Assembly (NCBI GenBank): GCA_028279705.1 | Contig: JANQNF010000024.1 | Coordinates: 284,529 to 348,528 of the forward strand | Source of the DNA: an archaeon | GTDB lineage: Archaea; Aenigmatarchaeota; Aenigmatarchaeia; QMZP01; JAFGSV01 | Direction: 5' to 3' | Length of the DNA stretch: 64,000 nucleotides | In this document: piece by piece, positions 24,078 to 33,414 of the stretch | How positions within the stretch are numbered: the first letter of the stretch is position 1 | How the letters are laid out: each line of letters starts with the position of its first letter | Notes under the pieces: generated by a model | The model's database searches: none | Seen by the model: only the letters and a program-made list of their open reading frames with translations | What the model was told of the DNA's origin: nothing | Program-made: the position numbers and the translations under genes

Positions 24078-25337
24078 TCAGTTCCTTTTCGGCCTTCTGC
24101 CGAATCTAGGTTTTGAACGACTGCGGTTGTTCCTTCCGCTACTTCCCGGCTTGCCAGGACGGAACCCGCCCCTGCGCGGGGGACCCCTGCCTCTTCGCTG
24201 GCTGAAACTGTCCCTGACCATGTGTACCCTCTCAAAGCGCGGGACCTCTGCCTGGACTATGTCCAGGTCCTCTTCCCTGTTTATGCGCCTGAAGTTGTCG
24301 TGGTCCCTGTTTGTAAGAAGTGTTATTGCGTCACCGTCCTCTCCAGCACGTGCAGTCCTTCCTATCCTGTGGATATATTCTTTTCCGGTCTTTGGCACGT
24401 CGTAGTTATAGACATGGGTCACGTTCTTTATGTCAAGACCCCTTGCGGCCACGTCCGTTGCCACGAGCACGTCTATCTTCTCTCTCTTGAGAGATTCCAG
24501 TGACTTTTCCCTCATGTGCTGGGTCATGCCGCCGTGTATCTCCATTGCGTCTATTCCCTGCTTTCTGAGGTTCTTTGCAACTATAGACGTCTCGTCCTTT
24601 GTACCGCAAAATACTATCGCAAGGCCCGGGGTTGCGTGCTTTAGCAGGTGCACGAGTATGGGGAACTTGTCGTTTTGGTAGTGAATGTCGTAGTAGAACT
24701 GCCTTAGCTTTCGTGCATCGACCTGAGACTTCGTCCATACCATGACGGGATTTCGAAGATGCCTTTTCATTATGCCTTCTATGTCATAGGAAATGGTCGC
24801 GCTGAACATGAGCGTTTGCCTGTTCTTTGGAACCTGGCGTATTATCCTCTCAACATCATCGATGAAACCCATGTCAAGCATCCTGTCGGTCTCGTCGAGA
24901 ACGAGGAACTTTACATTGCTGAATGATATCGTCCCCCTGCTCATGTGGTCCAGTATCCTTCCCGGAGTTCCGACAACTATCTCAGACGTTCTTATGTTCT
25001 TTATCTGGGGCTCTATTCCGACGCCGCCGTAAACGCTTATCGCTTTCAGTCCGGAATCCTTTCCAAAGTCGTTGAAGACGCTGTTGACCTGTACGCAGAG
25101 CTCCCTTGTCGGGGTAAGCACGAGGACCTGCAGGCCCTTCCCGCGCTCTATCTTGTCCATTATCGGAAGCGCGAATGCAATGGTCTTTCCGGAACCCGTT
25201 TCTGCCTGGCCTACGACGTCCTTTCCTTCGAGTATTCTTGGTACAGCCTTTTCCTGTATATCAGTAAGCGTCTCAAAGCCTAGCTTTGCTGCGGTCTCTA
25301 AAAGCTTCCTGCTAAGATTAAGTTCGTTGAATTTCAT
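24078..25337 (-). CDS. DEAD-box-family RNA helicase with a DETD motif
   Basis: The 419-residue protein has all SF2 motifs in order: a Q-motif region (FNELNLS...LTDIQ), AETGSGKT (Walker A, about 45-52), PTREL, GTPGR, DETD (residues 148-151) in place of DEAD, SAT, ARGLDIKNV and HRIGRTAR. The Ala to Thr change is tolerated in related DExD helicases. A C-terminal tail of about 50 residues is rich in Arg, Gly and Pro, for RNA binding. It probably unwinds RNA duplexes in ribosome assembly or decay. It follows the FKBP gene by 19 bp. Confidence 0.93.
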   Translation of the reverse strand: MKFNELNLSRKLLETAAKLGFETLTDIQEKAVPRILEGKDVVGQAETGSGKTIAFALPIMDKIERGKGLQVLVLTPTRELCVQVNSVFNDFGKDSGLKAISVYGGVGIEPQIKNIRTSEIVVGTPGRILDHMSRGTISFSNVKFLVLDETDRMLDMGFIDDVERIIRQVPKNRQTLMFSATISYDIEGIMKRHLRNPVMVWTKSQVDARKLRQFYYDIHYQNDKFPILVHLLKHATPGLAIVFCGTKDETSIVAKNLRKQGIDAMEIHGGMTQHMREKSLESLKREKIDVLVATDVAARGLDIKNVTHVYNYDVPKTGKEYIHRIGRTARAGEDGDAITLLTNRDHDNFRRINREEDLDIVQAEVPRFERVHMVRDSFSQRRGRGPPRRGGFRPGKPGSSGRNNRSRSKPRFGRRPKRN

Positions 25338-25356
25338 AGTTCCACTGTTTCGATTT

Positions 25357-25803
25357 TCATCCAGAAGTTATACCGACGACCTTTATCTTGAAGACGAGCG
25401 TCTTTCCGGCAAGCGGATGGTTCATGTCGACCTCCGCGCCCTTTTCCGTCACCTTGACGACTCTCACCTCGAGGTTTATGCCGTTTGGCATCTGCATACC
25501 GAGCACCATGCCAGCCTTCAATTCCCTTTCCTTTGGAAGGTGGTCCTTTGGTATCAGCCTGACGAGTTCGGGCTTGTGTTCACCGTAGGCCTGCGAAGGC
25601 TTGAGTGTGACAGTCTTCTCCTCACCAATCTTCATGCCCTCGACAGCCTTGTCGAAACCCGGTATCATCTGTCCGCCGCTTACTTTGAACTCAAGCGGCT
25701 CTCCTCCGTGCTTCTCGGTGCTGTCGAAAACGTCGCCGTTTTCAAGCTTTCCTTCGTATTCAACCTTGACCTTATCTCCAGTTTTTACAGTTTCTTCTGC
25801 CAT
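25357..25803 (-). CDS. FKBP-type peptidyl-prolyl isomerase (SlyD-like)
   Basis: The 148-residue protein speeds prolyl cis-trans isomerisation and can act as a folding chaperone. The FKBP half (KVKVEYEGKLENGDVFDST; MIPGFDKAVEGMKIGEEKTV; PSQAYGE) is split by an IF insert (about 80-125), and the domain closes with NHPLAGKTLVFKIKVV, the SlyD-type layout. It lacks the His-rich nickel tail of bacterial SlyD. TATA-like TTAAATATATG lies 25 nt upstream. Confidence 0.94.
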   Translation of the reverse strand: MAEETVKTGDKVKVEYEGKLENGDVFDSTEKHGGEPLEFKVSGGQMIPGFDKAVEGMKIGEEKTVTLKPSQAYGEHKPELVRLIPKDHLPKERELKAGMVLGMQMPNGINLEVRVVKVTEKGAEVDMNHPLAGKTLVFKIKVVGITSG

Positions 25804-25843
25804 GAGAACTACATCATGCTAGCATATATTTAAGTGTTAGGCT

Positions 25844-26866
25844 TTACCTGAACTTGCCCTTTCCGAAGAATTCTTGCACCGTGGCTTCTGACAGACCCCT
25901 TATCATCGTTGGCAGGTTTCCCTTGACCGCACCGACGCCCCGCGTGCAGCCGTAGTAGCAGGGAGTCTTGGTGTAGCATCGTTTTATCGGACATTGCATC
26001 TTCTTCTTTACGTCTTTCCATTCACTATTGATGTCGATTTTCTTCAAGTCAAAGAATGCAGGAAGTTCCAGACAGGGGCTCAGCTTCCCTTCAGAATCTA
26101 TCCTGATGGAATTGGTAAAAGCATCACACGGCCCGAGCTCTTCACCACGCAGATACTTTATGTTTCCCTTGATGAATGCCGAGTGTAGTGGCGATATCTT
26201 ATTCCCGACTTTTTCCATCTCGGCTATGACGTCTTCTATGTTTCCTTTCTTCGGCAGGTCCAGCTTCTTATCAGAAGCCGACGCGTAGTTACGATTGTCA
26301 TTGTAACTGTTGAACGTGAAGCACAACCCGAGACCGTGCACAAATTCGTGTAGTTTTTCCATCTCCTTGTAGTTTATGCTCGTTATGGTGGCGTGAACGC
26401 CTCCTTTCAGTCCCTTGTGCTTTGACAGAGCCTTGATGTTCTTGATTACGATGTCGAATTTGTCCACTCCCCTTATGCGCTTGTATACCTTCCTGTCAAG
26501 CGTATCGAGGCTGACTGTAACCGTGATCTTACCGCGGGTGTTTGCCATGTCTAGCTTTTCCAGCGTTTTCTCAGAAAGCAGTATGCCGTTAGTTATGACA
26601 TTGACGTCGAACTTCAGGTCGTCCAGGATCTTTATTACATCGAAGACTTCCTTCTTGACAAGGGGGTCGCCTCCCTGGAGGAAAATGGTGTGAATGCCGA
26701 ACTTTTTCAGGTCATTGAATACCTTTTCCACATCCTTCAGTGACATCTCTTTTTCGCGTCGTTTCCAGATACTGCACATGGCACAGCGTGAGTTGCATCT
26801 TGTGGTAACGTCGTAGACGCAGAGAGTAGGCTTTCCCGTGAATGCGTTGAAAAGGCTTTTCCACAT
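25844..26866 (-). CDS. radical SAM protein
   Basis: From the ATG at 26866 the protein has 340 residues; the longer frame uses a GTG at 26884. The SAM-binding 4Fe-4S motif is CNSRCAMC, followed by GGDPL and a TIM-barrel body. The C-terminal region has a SPASM/Twitch-like set of Cys (GPCDAF, SPCLELP, CPIKRCYTKTPCYYGC), so an auxiliary cluster is likely. Such proteins modify peptides or act in cofactor synthesis. It starts 24 nt after mbhN on the same strand, so it could be co-transcribed with the Mbh operon. The substrate is unknown. Confidence 0.85.
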   Translation of the reverse strand: MWKSLFNAFTGKPTLCVYDVTTRCNSRCAMCSIWKRREKEMSLKDVEKVFNDLKKFGIHTIFLQGGDPLVKKEVFDVIKILDDLKFDVNVITNGILLSEKTLEKLDMANTRGKITVTVSLDTLDRKVYKRIRGVDKFDIVIKNIKALSKHKGLKGGVHATITSINYKEMEKLHEFVHGLGLCFTFNSYNDNRNYASASDKKLDLPKKGNIEDVIAEMEKVGNKISPLHSAFIKGNIKYLRGEELGPCDAFTNSIRIDSEGKLSPCLELPAFFDLKKIDINSEWKDVKKKMQCPIKRCYTKTPCYYGCTRGVGAVKGNLPTMIRGLSEATVQEFFGKGKFR

Positions 26867-26890
26867 AGTATGTGTATGTAACACCTGCTA

Positions 26891-27268
26891 TTAATCTTTC
26901 TTGTAGTCGGCGAGAAGGAACTCGTCTGTGAACGTCAGGCACTTCACCGGGCAGACGTTGACGCATTCCCCGCAGAACGTGCACCTGAATGTGTGATATG
27001 ATATCTTCTTTTCTTTCGGCTTGAAGACGACTGCGTTTGCTGGACAGACCTTGACGCACAACTGGCAACCTATGCACTTGTTCTTGTCGTATGCTATCTT
27101 TCCGCGGAAGTTCTCTGGTACGGGTACGGGTGGGTTGAGCTTTGCCTTCCCCTTGCCGACAGCTTCAAGCAGTGCGTTGACTGACTTCGGGGCGTGCTTT
27201 GCGGGGAACTGGTTTGTAAACGCCCTCTTGAACAGCTGCCTGAAAAGCTCTTTTTGCATCGTTATCAT
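26891..27268 (-). CDS. mbhN: Mbh ferredoxin-type subunit (NuoI-like)
   Basis: The 125-residue subunit carries two 4Fe-4S clusters: Cys65, 68, 71, 75 (CIGCQLCVKVCP) and Cys96, 99, 102, 106 (CTFCGECVNVCP). It is the electron entry from ferredoxin into the membrane-bound hydrogenase. It is homologous to NuoI of complex I. It is the last gene of the A-to-N operon, one nucleotide downstream of the mbhM stop. Confidence 0.94.
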   Translation of the reverse strand: MITMQKELFRQLFKRAFTNQFPAKHAPKSVNALLEAVGKGKAKLNPPVPVPENFRGKIAYDKNKCIGCQLCVKVCPANAVVFKPKEKKISYHTFRCTFCGECVNVCPVKCLTFTDEFLLADYKKD

Positions 27269-27269
27269 A

Positions 27270-28277
27270 TCATGACACCTTCAGTAGTATATCCACTCCT
27301 ACAAGCAGAAGACCAAGCAGTGCTGCCAGAGTCGTGTAACCCCAGTAGACCTTCACTACCTGCGTGATCCTAAACCTTGCTACTGCCACCCTTATGAAGG
27401 TTGAGCTTAGGAAGACCACAACGAAAAGCTTTGCAAGGAAGCAAAGGACGTTTGCAATCATTCCAGTGTTTCCTGCCTGCACAAGCCCGAGCTGTACAGG
27501 CGTCATCGGAAGGAACAGTGCTATTATCAGCGAGCCCAGTGCTACCATCTTGACAGCGCTTGTGAGGTAGAAGAGTGCGAGGTTCCTTCCAGAGTATTCT
27601 GCCAGGAGACCGCCAGCTATCTCAGTTTCTGCCTCAGCGGCGTCGACGGGTATTGCTCCCATCTCACCGGTGGTGACGAATATGAGCACGACGAGCAGCA
27701 GCAGAAGTCCTACAGCGCCGATTGGACCCACGAGCGACCATATGTTAGCAGCGGAAACTGCGGCAAGGTCGAATGCGGTCCCAATGCTTCCAGTCATTGA
27801 CATGAGCCATGCTATCGAAACTATGGTTATTGCAAGCGGGACCTCGTAGCTTAACATCGCGACCATCTCTCTCTGGGCACCGACCGTTGCATACGGGGAA
27901 CCTGATGCGAAGCCACCTACGACCAATGCAAGCGACGGGAAGATGAGGACATATAGTATCACTATGAGATCGCCGCTTCCTGCAAGTATCGCCGGGATCT
28001 GCAGGAACGGTATGTACATGAGCAGCATGAGCGATGATGCAAGTGCCACTACCGGCATGAAGTTGAAAACCCAGGAAACTGCGTTCTTTGGTACTATGTT
28101 TTCCTTCATCATGAGCTTTTTGAGGTCGATGAATGGCTGCCTCAGCGGCGGGCCTATCCTTGCCTGCATCCTTGCGGCAAGCCTCCTGTCTATGCCCTTG
28201 TATATGAGGCCCAGGATTATTCCAAGCACGGCTACTGCCGGTATCATCGCGACATTCATGAGCAGCGGATCCATCAT
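27270..28277 (-). CDS. mbhM: Mbh membrane subunit (NuoH-like)
   Basis: From the ATG at 28277, which overlaps the mbhL stop (ATGA), the protein has 335 residues; the frame upstream only shadows mbhL. It has about eight membrane helices and the NuoH quinone-site-like region ARMQARIGPPLRQPFIDLKKLMMKE. The conserved acidic loop IPVDAAEAETEIAGGLLAEYSG is also present. It ties the hydrogenase arm to the ion-pumping arm. Confidence 0.94.
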   Translation of the reverse strand: MMDPLLMNVAMIPAVAVLGIILGLIYKGIDRRLAARMQARIGPPLRQPFIDLKKLMMKENIVPKNAVSWVFNFMPVVALASSLMLLMYIPFLQIPAILAGSGDLIVILYVLIFPSLALVVGGFASGSPYATVGAQREMVAMLSYEVPLAITIVSIAWLMSMTGSIGTAFDLAAVSAANIWSLVGPIGAVGLLLLLVVLIFVTTGEMGAIPVDAAEAETEIAGGLLAEYSGRNLALFYLTSAVKMVALGSLIIALFLPMTPVQLGLVQAGNTGMIANVLCFLAKLFVVVFLSSTFIRVAVARFRITQVVKVYWGYTTLAALLGLLLVGVDILLKVS

Positions 28278-29521
28278 TTCAGCGCCTCCCTGATTTTTCT
28301 GGTCTTTTCTACAGAAAGCCTGTGAAGGTTTTCCTGCGTTAATATGCTGCTTGTCTTGCCTGCGACTACTGCCCTGTTTGTGCATGACATGCACGGGTCT
28401 ATGGATGCAGCAATGATTGGAATGTCGGCTATCTGCTCGTTCATGAGCATCGGGACCCATGCAAGCATGTTGTTGTATGTCGGCGCCCTTACCTTCCACG
28501 CATAAGGAGAATCCTCACCTACCATCTTAACGTAGTGGAACACCTCACCTCTTGGTGCCTCCAGCCTGCCTGTGCCCTCACCTTCGACACCCTTCAGTTC
28601 GGCAAGCAGTTTTGGTATCTTTTCCTCGTAAACTATCTTGCCTTCTGGCATCTGGTTAAGGCAATCGTTGATAATCTCTGCGGACTGCTTGACTTCCAAG
28701 AGCCTCGTGATTATCCTGTCGTAAACATCACCGCGAGTCTCCCCCGTTACCATGTCAGGCATCATCGGTTTCATATCCAGCTCCGGGTATGCAGCATATG
28801 TCTCATCTACCCTTATGTCCTTCCTGACTCCTGATGCTCTTGCAGTTGGCCCAACAGCGCACGTTACCAGTGCTTCCTTCTTGGTGAGTATTCCCGTGTC
28901 CCTGCACCTCGACTTTACGACCGGATCTTTCAGGAAAATCTTCCCGAGCTTGTCAAAGCTCTTCAGGTAATAATCAGTCGTTTCCTTCAGCCTTGGGACC
29001 TGTTTTTCGTGTATGTCCCTCCTGACGCCGCCTATGGTCACGATGGCCTTTGTTATCCTGTTGCCTGTCAGATACTCTATCGTGTCGAGCACGTTCTCCC
29101 TGAGCTTCCATGTGTAGTGCATCACGGAATCGAAGCCCAGCTCGTGAGCAGCCACCCCTGCCCATAGCACGTGCGAGTGAATCCTTTCCAGTTCCGCTGC
29201 AATTGTCCTTATGTATGACGCCCTTGCGGGCACTTCTATCCCGGCAGCGTTTTCTACAGCCTTTGAGAAGGCCATTATGTGACATATATTGCAAATCCCG
29301 CATATCCTTTCTGCAAGGAACATTATCTGGATGGGATTCCTTCTCGTTCCCATCCATTCAACGCCCCTGTGTACCTGGCTGAGTTCAAAGTCCACTCCCG
29401 TCACTTTCTCACCCTCAATGGACATGTTAAGCTTTACAGGTTCCTTGAGTGCGGGGTGTACCGGACCTACTGATATTGAATATGACGTGTCGCCATCTGC
29501 GTCCTTCTTTTTCTCTAACAT
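28274..29521 (-). CDS. mbhL: Mbh [NiFe] hydrogenase large subunit (group 4)
   Basis: The 415-residue catalytic subunit has L1 RICGICNICH (Cys74, Cys77) and L2 DPCMSCTNR (Cys377, Cys380). All four Ni-Fe ligands are present, so this is a true hydrogenase and not the related sulfane-sulfur reductase MbsL, which lacks part of this set. A 32-residue tail after Arg383 should be removed by a HycI-type protease. It makes H2 from protons with electrons from ferredoxin, on the inner face of the membrane. Confidence 0.95.
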   Translation of the reverse strand: MLEKKKDADGDTSYSISVGPVHPALKEPVKLNMSIEGEKVTGVDFELSQVHRGVEWMGTRRNPIQIMFLAERICGICNICHIMAFSKAVENAAGIEVPARASYIRTIAAELERIHSHVLWAGVAAHELGFDSVMHYTWKLRENVLDTIEYLTGNRITKAIVTIGGVRRDIHEKQVPRLKETTDYYLKSFDKLGKIFLKDPVVKSRCRDTGILTKKEALVTCAVGPTARASGVRKDIRVDETYAAYPELDMKPMMPDMVTGETRGDVYDRIITRLLEVKQSAEIINDCLNQMPEGKIVYEEKIPKLLAELKGVEGEGTGRLEAPRGEVFHYVKMVGEDSPYAWKVRAPTYNNMLAWVPMLMNEQIADIPIIAASIDPCMSCTNRAVVAGKTSSILTQENLHRLSVEKTRKIREALK

Positions 29522-29529
29522 TCTATCAC

Positions 29530-30042
29530 CTAGTTTGTTCTCCTTACAAGCTTATCCGGACATGTCTTGTCCCTTCTCCATGGGAACACGCCCTTTGGGA
29601 ACGACTCGTCGAGGAACAGTCTCCTTGAGTCCGGTATGCCATCGATTGTTATCCCAAGCATCTCCTGCATTTCCCTCTCGGAGATGAGAGCGCCCGGTAT
29701 GAGGCTTGTTATGCTCTCAATGACCGCATCCTTCTTTGGCAGCGTGACGCGCATGCTCACAGTTATCTCCCCTGCCTTTTTGGCATAGTTTATGGTGAAA
29801 TGGTAATTCATGACAATGTCCTTTTCATTATCGTAACCTGAGCATACGACGAAGTGTGGATACGGGTACTGCTTGCAAAGGTGCGCCACAGCGTCTTTCA
29901 AATACTTCCTGTCTATGTCAAACCACACCCTCTGCAATTTGTATGTCTTCTTGAGCTTGTGGGGAACCTTTTCCACCTTCCCGTTCTTGACTTTCGTCTT
30001 GAACTTCTTCTTGAATGAACTCAGTACGCTTTCTGGTGTCAT
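29530..30042 (-). CDS. mbhK: Mbh subunit (NuoC-like)
   Basis: The 170-residue hydrophilic subunit resembles NuoC/EchD: a strand-rich body (AKKAGEITVSMRVTLP), then a SLIPGALISEREMQEMLGI block and the end motif RRLFLDESFPKGVFPWR. It stabilises the contact between large and small subunits. It overlaps mbhJ by 4 bp and precedes mbhL by 8 bp. Confidence 0.9.
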   Translation of the reverse strand: MTPESVLSSFKKKFKTKVKNGKVEKVPHKLKKTYKLQRVWFDIDRKYLKDAVAHLCKQYPYPHFVVCSGYDNEKDIVMNYHFTINYAKKAGEITVSMRVTLPKKDAVIESITSLIPGALISEREMQEMLGITIDGIPDSRRLFLDESFPKGVFPWRRDKTCPDKLVRRTN

Positions 30043-30467
30043 TTCTTCGCCTCCAGGTCTTCAAGCTTCTTCCATGCCTTGACCACGCCGTCTATTATCG
30101 CTTCAGGCCTCGGCGGGCACCCTGCGACATAGACGTCGACTGGCACGACCTTGTCTATAGGTCCATCTATGTTGTATGATTCATAAAAGCATCCGCCGCT
30201 GTTGCCACAATTACCGATCGACATAACGACTTTCGGATCAGGCGTCTGGTCGTAGACCCTCTTGAGCTTATCCTTCATGTCTTTTGTGACGGGTCCTGTC
30301 ACCAGCAGCACGTCAGCGTGCCTTGGAGTGCCCACAAGCTTTACACCAAACCTCTCCGCGTCATACCTTGGAGTGAGAGCCGCGACTATCTCTATGTCAC
30401 AACCGTTGCACGAACCGGTGTTTACATGGAACACCCACAGTGACCTGTTGAGATCCTTTATGCTCAT
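30039..30467 (-). CDS. mbhJ: Mbh small subunit (NuoB-like)
   Basis: From the ATG at 30467 the protein has 142 residues; the upstream part of the frame shadows mbhI. It holds one proximal 4Fe-4S cluster, with Cys20 and Cys23 in GSCNGCDIE, a third in GNCGNSGGC and a fourth in AGCPPRPE. It passes electrons from MbhN to the Ni-Fe site in MbhL. It overlaps both neighbours by 4 bp. Confidence 0.94.
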   Translation of the reverse strand: MSIKDLNRSLWVFHVNTGSCNGCDIEIVAALTPRYDAERFGVKLVGTPRHADVLLVTGPVTKDMKDKLKRVYDQTPDPKVVMSIGNCGNSGGCFYESYNIDGPIDKVVPVDVYVAGCPPRPEAIIDGVVKAWKKLEDLEAKK

Positions 30468-30805
30468 ACCGCGCCTCCCAGTAACAAAACCGCCGCCACT
30501 ACGACTACCAGCAGCACGAACGAATAAACGTAATCGTTGACTATGCCCGTGTGGAACTTCATCAGCCACTTGTAGTACCTCTTCATCGCTTCGAAGAATC
30601 CCCAGTAAAGGTTTTCTGGATGCACGTTTTCTTCAGGTGCCTTCCCGCCTGAAAAGAACGCGACCGTCTGCTCCGTTCCCTTCTTGTACTTCTTTGTCCC
30701 TGTTGATCTTATGATGTAGACTATTACCAGTATTATTACCGCTGCAACGACAAAGGAAAGCGGGTTCCACATTCCAGACTGTGTAATGAAAAGCCTTCCT
30801 ATCAT
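30464..30805 (-). CDS. mbhI: Mbh small membrane subunit
   Basis: The 113-residue protein has an N-terminal membrane helix (about 15-33), a soluble loop with ENLYWGFFEAMKRYYKWLMKFHTGIVNDY, and a C-terminal helix (about 92-110). In Pyrococcus Mbh this subunit runs along the membrane and connects the hydrogenase and antiporter modules. The order between mbhH and mbhJ supports the call. Confidence 0.88.
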   Translation of the reverse strand: MIGRLFITQSGMWNPLSFVVAAVIILVIVYIIRSTGTKKYKKGTEQTVAFFSGGKAPEENVHPENLYWGFFEAMKRYYKWLMKFHTGIVNDYVYSFVLLVVVVAAVLLLGGAV

Positions 30806-32343
30806 ATTACCCCTCCTATGTACGCTGCCTTTCCAAGCAGTGCCTGGACAGCGGGTGTAACTATGAGGTCAAGTGCAACGTTTGGGAACAAACCAAAGAC
30901 TATTATGAAGAACGCAAGCACGCACATGACAAATGCCATGCTGAGCGGAAGCGGTGCCACAATGCCCCTGTATGGTGCTCCAAGGAAGACTGAAGCGAAT
31001 ATCTTGACAAACAGCGCAAGCATCATCATGCTTCCCGCTATGCCTATTATTGCAAGCATCGGATTCAGGAAGTATACGGATTCGTATATTAGAAGCTTGC
31101 TTGCAAAGCCGTTCATAGGCGGCATGCCTGAAATTGCAAGAAGAGCTATTGCAAACATCACAGTCAGGAATCCCGACCTGTGACCAAGGCCGCTCAGTTC
31201 AGTTATGTCTTGCTTTTTGGTCACGTAAAGTATGCCGCCTGCAACAAGGAATATAAGGCTCATGTCAAGCACGTCGTTAATCATGTGGAACACTCCGCCT
31301 GAAAGCGCCTGGACGGCAAAACCATCCATTCTCGAAATGGAAACCATCGAAGTCCCAACACCCATCAGTATGTATCCTACTTCGGCCACTGCTGCATAAC
31401 CTATCAGCCTCCTGAGGTTCTTCTGTGGAAGCGCCATCGTGACACCGACAAAGATCGAGGCTGCGCCGAGGACGACTGCAAGCCAGCCAAGAGTACTTCC
31501 CATGACCGGGACGAAAATGGTAAAGCAGATCCTAAACAGCACGTATAGTGAAAGCAGTGCTGTTGTGACAAGCATTATGGTCACGTTTACCGGCGCCTGC
31601 TGGTATGCGTCGGGCTTCCACATGTGCACAGGGAACGCGCCGCTTTTTAGAAGCAGCGCCGATGCGAGCATGGACAGTGCGGCAACGTCAAGGAAAGACG
31701 AGCTTATGGCCATCTCGGCAGCTATTGCTGCCATGTTGAGCAGGTGGTACTTGCCATATAGTATGCCCACGCCGAAAAGCAGAAACAGTGCGCCCACTGC
31801 GGAAACCACAGTGTACTTGAACGCGGCCTCAAGCGACTTTCCGGACCTGTTGTAGGCCACGAGTCCTGCCGAAGCTATGGACGATACCTCAAGGAAGACG
31901 AAAAGTGTGAAGAAGTCGCCTGTCAGGCACAGGCCTGCCATGGCTGCAGTCAGCAGCAGTAGAAGCGTGTAGAACTTGTCAACGCCTCCTTTATCGGACA
32001 TGTACTTCCATGAATATATGAAAGCAAGAAGCGCGATGCTTACTGCCGTAACTGCGAACAGCGCAGACATAGCGTCAGCAACGAGGACTATTCTTATTGG
32101 AAAGCCGAATGGTGACGTCAGGCTTGGCACTGAAGCGCCGAGCGCGTAAACGCGAGCACCGTTTGCAAGCACGTCCTGGCCCATCAGGAGCACTACCAAT
32201 TCGGTGAATGCAAGCATCAGAAGAACCCAAAGGTTCCTAAGGAAGCTACCAAGCTTTCCAAAGAGCGGTGCAGCAAAGGCTGCAACGAGAGGAAGTGCTA
32301 TCGCAAGAGCCGGTGAATGCTCGATAAGGAACTCTACGCTCAT
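30802..32343 (-). CDS. mbhH: Mbh antiporter-like subunit (MrpD/NuoN-like)
   Basis: The 513-residue protein has about 14 membrane helices of the MrpD/NuoL-M-N family. The central Lys and Glu helices are seen in MLASALLLKSGAFPVHMWKPDAYQQAP and IGYAAVAEVGYILMG. It is the ion-translocating subunit. Only one such subunit is present, as in MBH (the MBS complex has two), which supports a hydrogenase assignment. Confidence 0.95.
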   Translation of the reverse strand: MSVEFLIEHSPALAIALPLVAAFAAPLFGKLGSFLRNLWVLLMLAFTELVVLLMGQDVLANGARVYALGASVPSLTSPFGFPIRIVLVADAMSALFAVTAVSIALLAFIYSWKYMSDKGGVDKFYTLLLLLTAAMAGLCLTGDFFTLFVFLEVSSIASAGLVAYNRSGKSLEAAFKYTVVSAVGALFLLFGVGILYGKYHLLNMAAIAAEMAISSSFLDVAALSMLASALLLKSGAFPVHMWKPDAYQQAPVNVTIMLVTTALLSLYVLFRICFTIFVPVMGSTLGWLAVVLGAASIFVGVTMALPQKNLRRLIGYAAVAEVGYILMGVGTSMVSISRMDGFAVQALSGGVFHMINDVLDMSLIFLVAGGILYVTKKQDITELSGLGHRSGFLTVMFAIALLAISGMPPMNGFASKLLIYESVYFLNPMLAIIGIAGSMMMLALFVKIFASVFLGAPYRGIVAPLPLSMAFVMCVLAFFIIVFGLFPNVALDLIVTPAVQALLGKAAYIGGVI

Positions 32344-32678
32344 TCCAAAAGCCTCCTCTTTCGCGTGTCAAGGCTTTTCCAGTGCCCGTAAAGCATTATC
32401 GTAAACGACAGCATAAGCGCTGTTACTGCAAGGCCTATTACTATGGACGTCAGGGTAAGCGCCTGCGGAACAGGAAGCACCATCGCGGTCTGCGGGGCAT
32501 TTGTGAATATCGGTGCAATCCCGCCTTCCCTGTATCCAAGCGACACAAGGAACAGGTTGACACCGCTTCCGATAACGCTGATTCCCATCACTATCTTTAT
32601 CAGGTTCCTCCTGAACACGACAGCATAAATTCCAAGCGATATCAAAAGCGCCACTGCGACGAAGTGTATGCTTATCAT
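32340..32678 (-). CDS. mbhG: Mbh subunit (MrpC/NuoK-like)
   Basis: The 112-residue protein has three membrane helices in the MrpC/NuoK pattern, with the SVIGSGVNLFLVSLGY segment and an ALTLTSIVIGLAVTALMLSF third helix. It overlaps mbhF and mbhH by 4 bp each. Confidence 0.93.
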   Translation of the reverse strand: MISIHFVAVALLISLGIYAVVFRRNLIKIVMGISVIGSGVNLFLVSLGYREGGIAPIFTNAPQTAMVLPVPQALTLTSIVIGLAVTALMLSFTIMLYGHWKSLDTRKRRLLE

Positions 32679-33145
32679 TTACTATCATCCCCCGAGTAGC
32701 TGAACATAAGAATCATTATTGCAGAAAGCGCGGCAAAGACTTCGATGCCTACAGCGATGTTCATGAGCGGAAGCACACCGCCGCTGACGAGATATCCGGG
32801 ATTTGGGCCGAATGGTATCACCGTCCCGAACCAGTTTCCTGTGTTTGCAAGGAAGTTGCTGAAGAACGTTACTGATATACCGGCAAACGCAAGCGCTGCA
32901 AAAAGCAAAAGACCTATGCTTTCTGCTGCGGACAGGCAGTCCTTCTTCAGTATCTTTCGCGAACCGTCTTTTCCGTATGCTACAAGGAACAGTGCCACAA
33001 TTGTTGCCATCACCGCCCCGCCTGGGAAACCGCCGCCCGGGGTCAGGTGGCCGTGCATTATTACGTAGAGGCCGAATACCACTGTCGGCACCACGAGCAC
33101 ACATGAGACCGTCTTCACAATTACGGACATTCCCTCATCGCTCAT
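32675..33145 (-). CDS. mbhF: Mbh subunit (MrpB-like)
   Basis: From the ATG at 33145 the protein has 156 residues. It contains the MnhB/MrpB hallmark HGHLTPGGGFPGGAVMA and about four membrane helices. The start overlaps the mbhE stop by 4 bp, which fixes it over the longer frame from 33181. Confidence 0.93.
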   Translation of the reverse strand: MSDEGMSVIVKTVSCVLVVPTVVFGLYVIMHGHLTPGGGFPGGAVMATIVALFLVAYGKDGSRKILKKDCLSAAESIGLLLFAALAFAGISVTFFSNFLANTGNWFGTVIPFGPNPGYLVSGGVLPLMNIAVGIEVFAALSAIMILMFSYSGDDSK

Positions 33146-33414
33146 TCTTCCGACCTCCTGAATAAAAGGAATATCGCACACGCTGCTGCGAAAAGAACGC
33201 TGGCCTCGCCTATGGTGTCAAGGCCCCTGTAGTCAAACAATACCGCAGCTACAATGTTATTGGACCCGGTTTCTGCCTGCCCGTTCTGTATGAAATAATC
33301 ATCCATGGCGGCATTCTCTGGACTGCCGAAATCGTGCATATATACCGTCGTCCCGACAAGCATCGCAAGAAGCGCCAGGAGCGTCAGCGCCTTAATCGCT
33401 TTTACTTTGCACAT
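33142..33414 (-). CDS. mbhE: Mbh subunit E (MrpA C-terminal/MrpB-like)
   Basis: The 90-residue protein has an N-terminal helix and a C-terminal helix that contains AAVLFDYRGLDTIGEASVLF, the signature of the MbhE domain found in MrpA C-termini. It overlaps mbhD by 13 bp and mbhF by 4 bp. Confidence 0.92.
   Translation of the reverse strand: MCKVKAIKALTLLALLAMLVGTTVYMHDFGSPENAAMDDYFIQNGQAETGSNNIVAAVLFDYRGLDTIGEASVLFAAACAIFLLFRRSEE

Noticed and set aside
28278..28499. N-terminal extension of mbhM
   Set aside because: The added 74 residues are His- and Arg-rich and overlap mbhL; the ATGA junction at 28277 gives the expected NuoH-like start.
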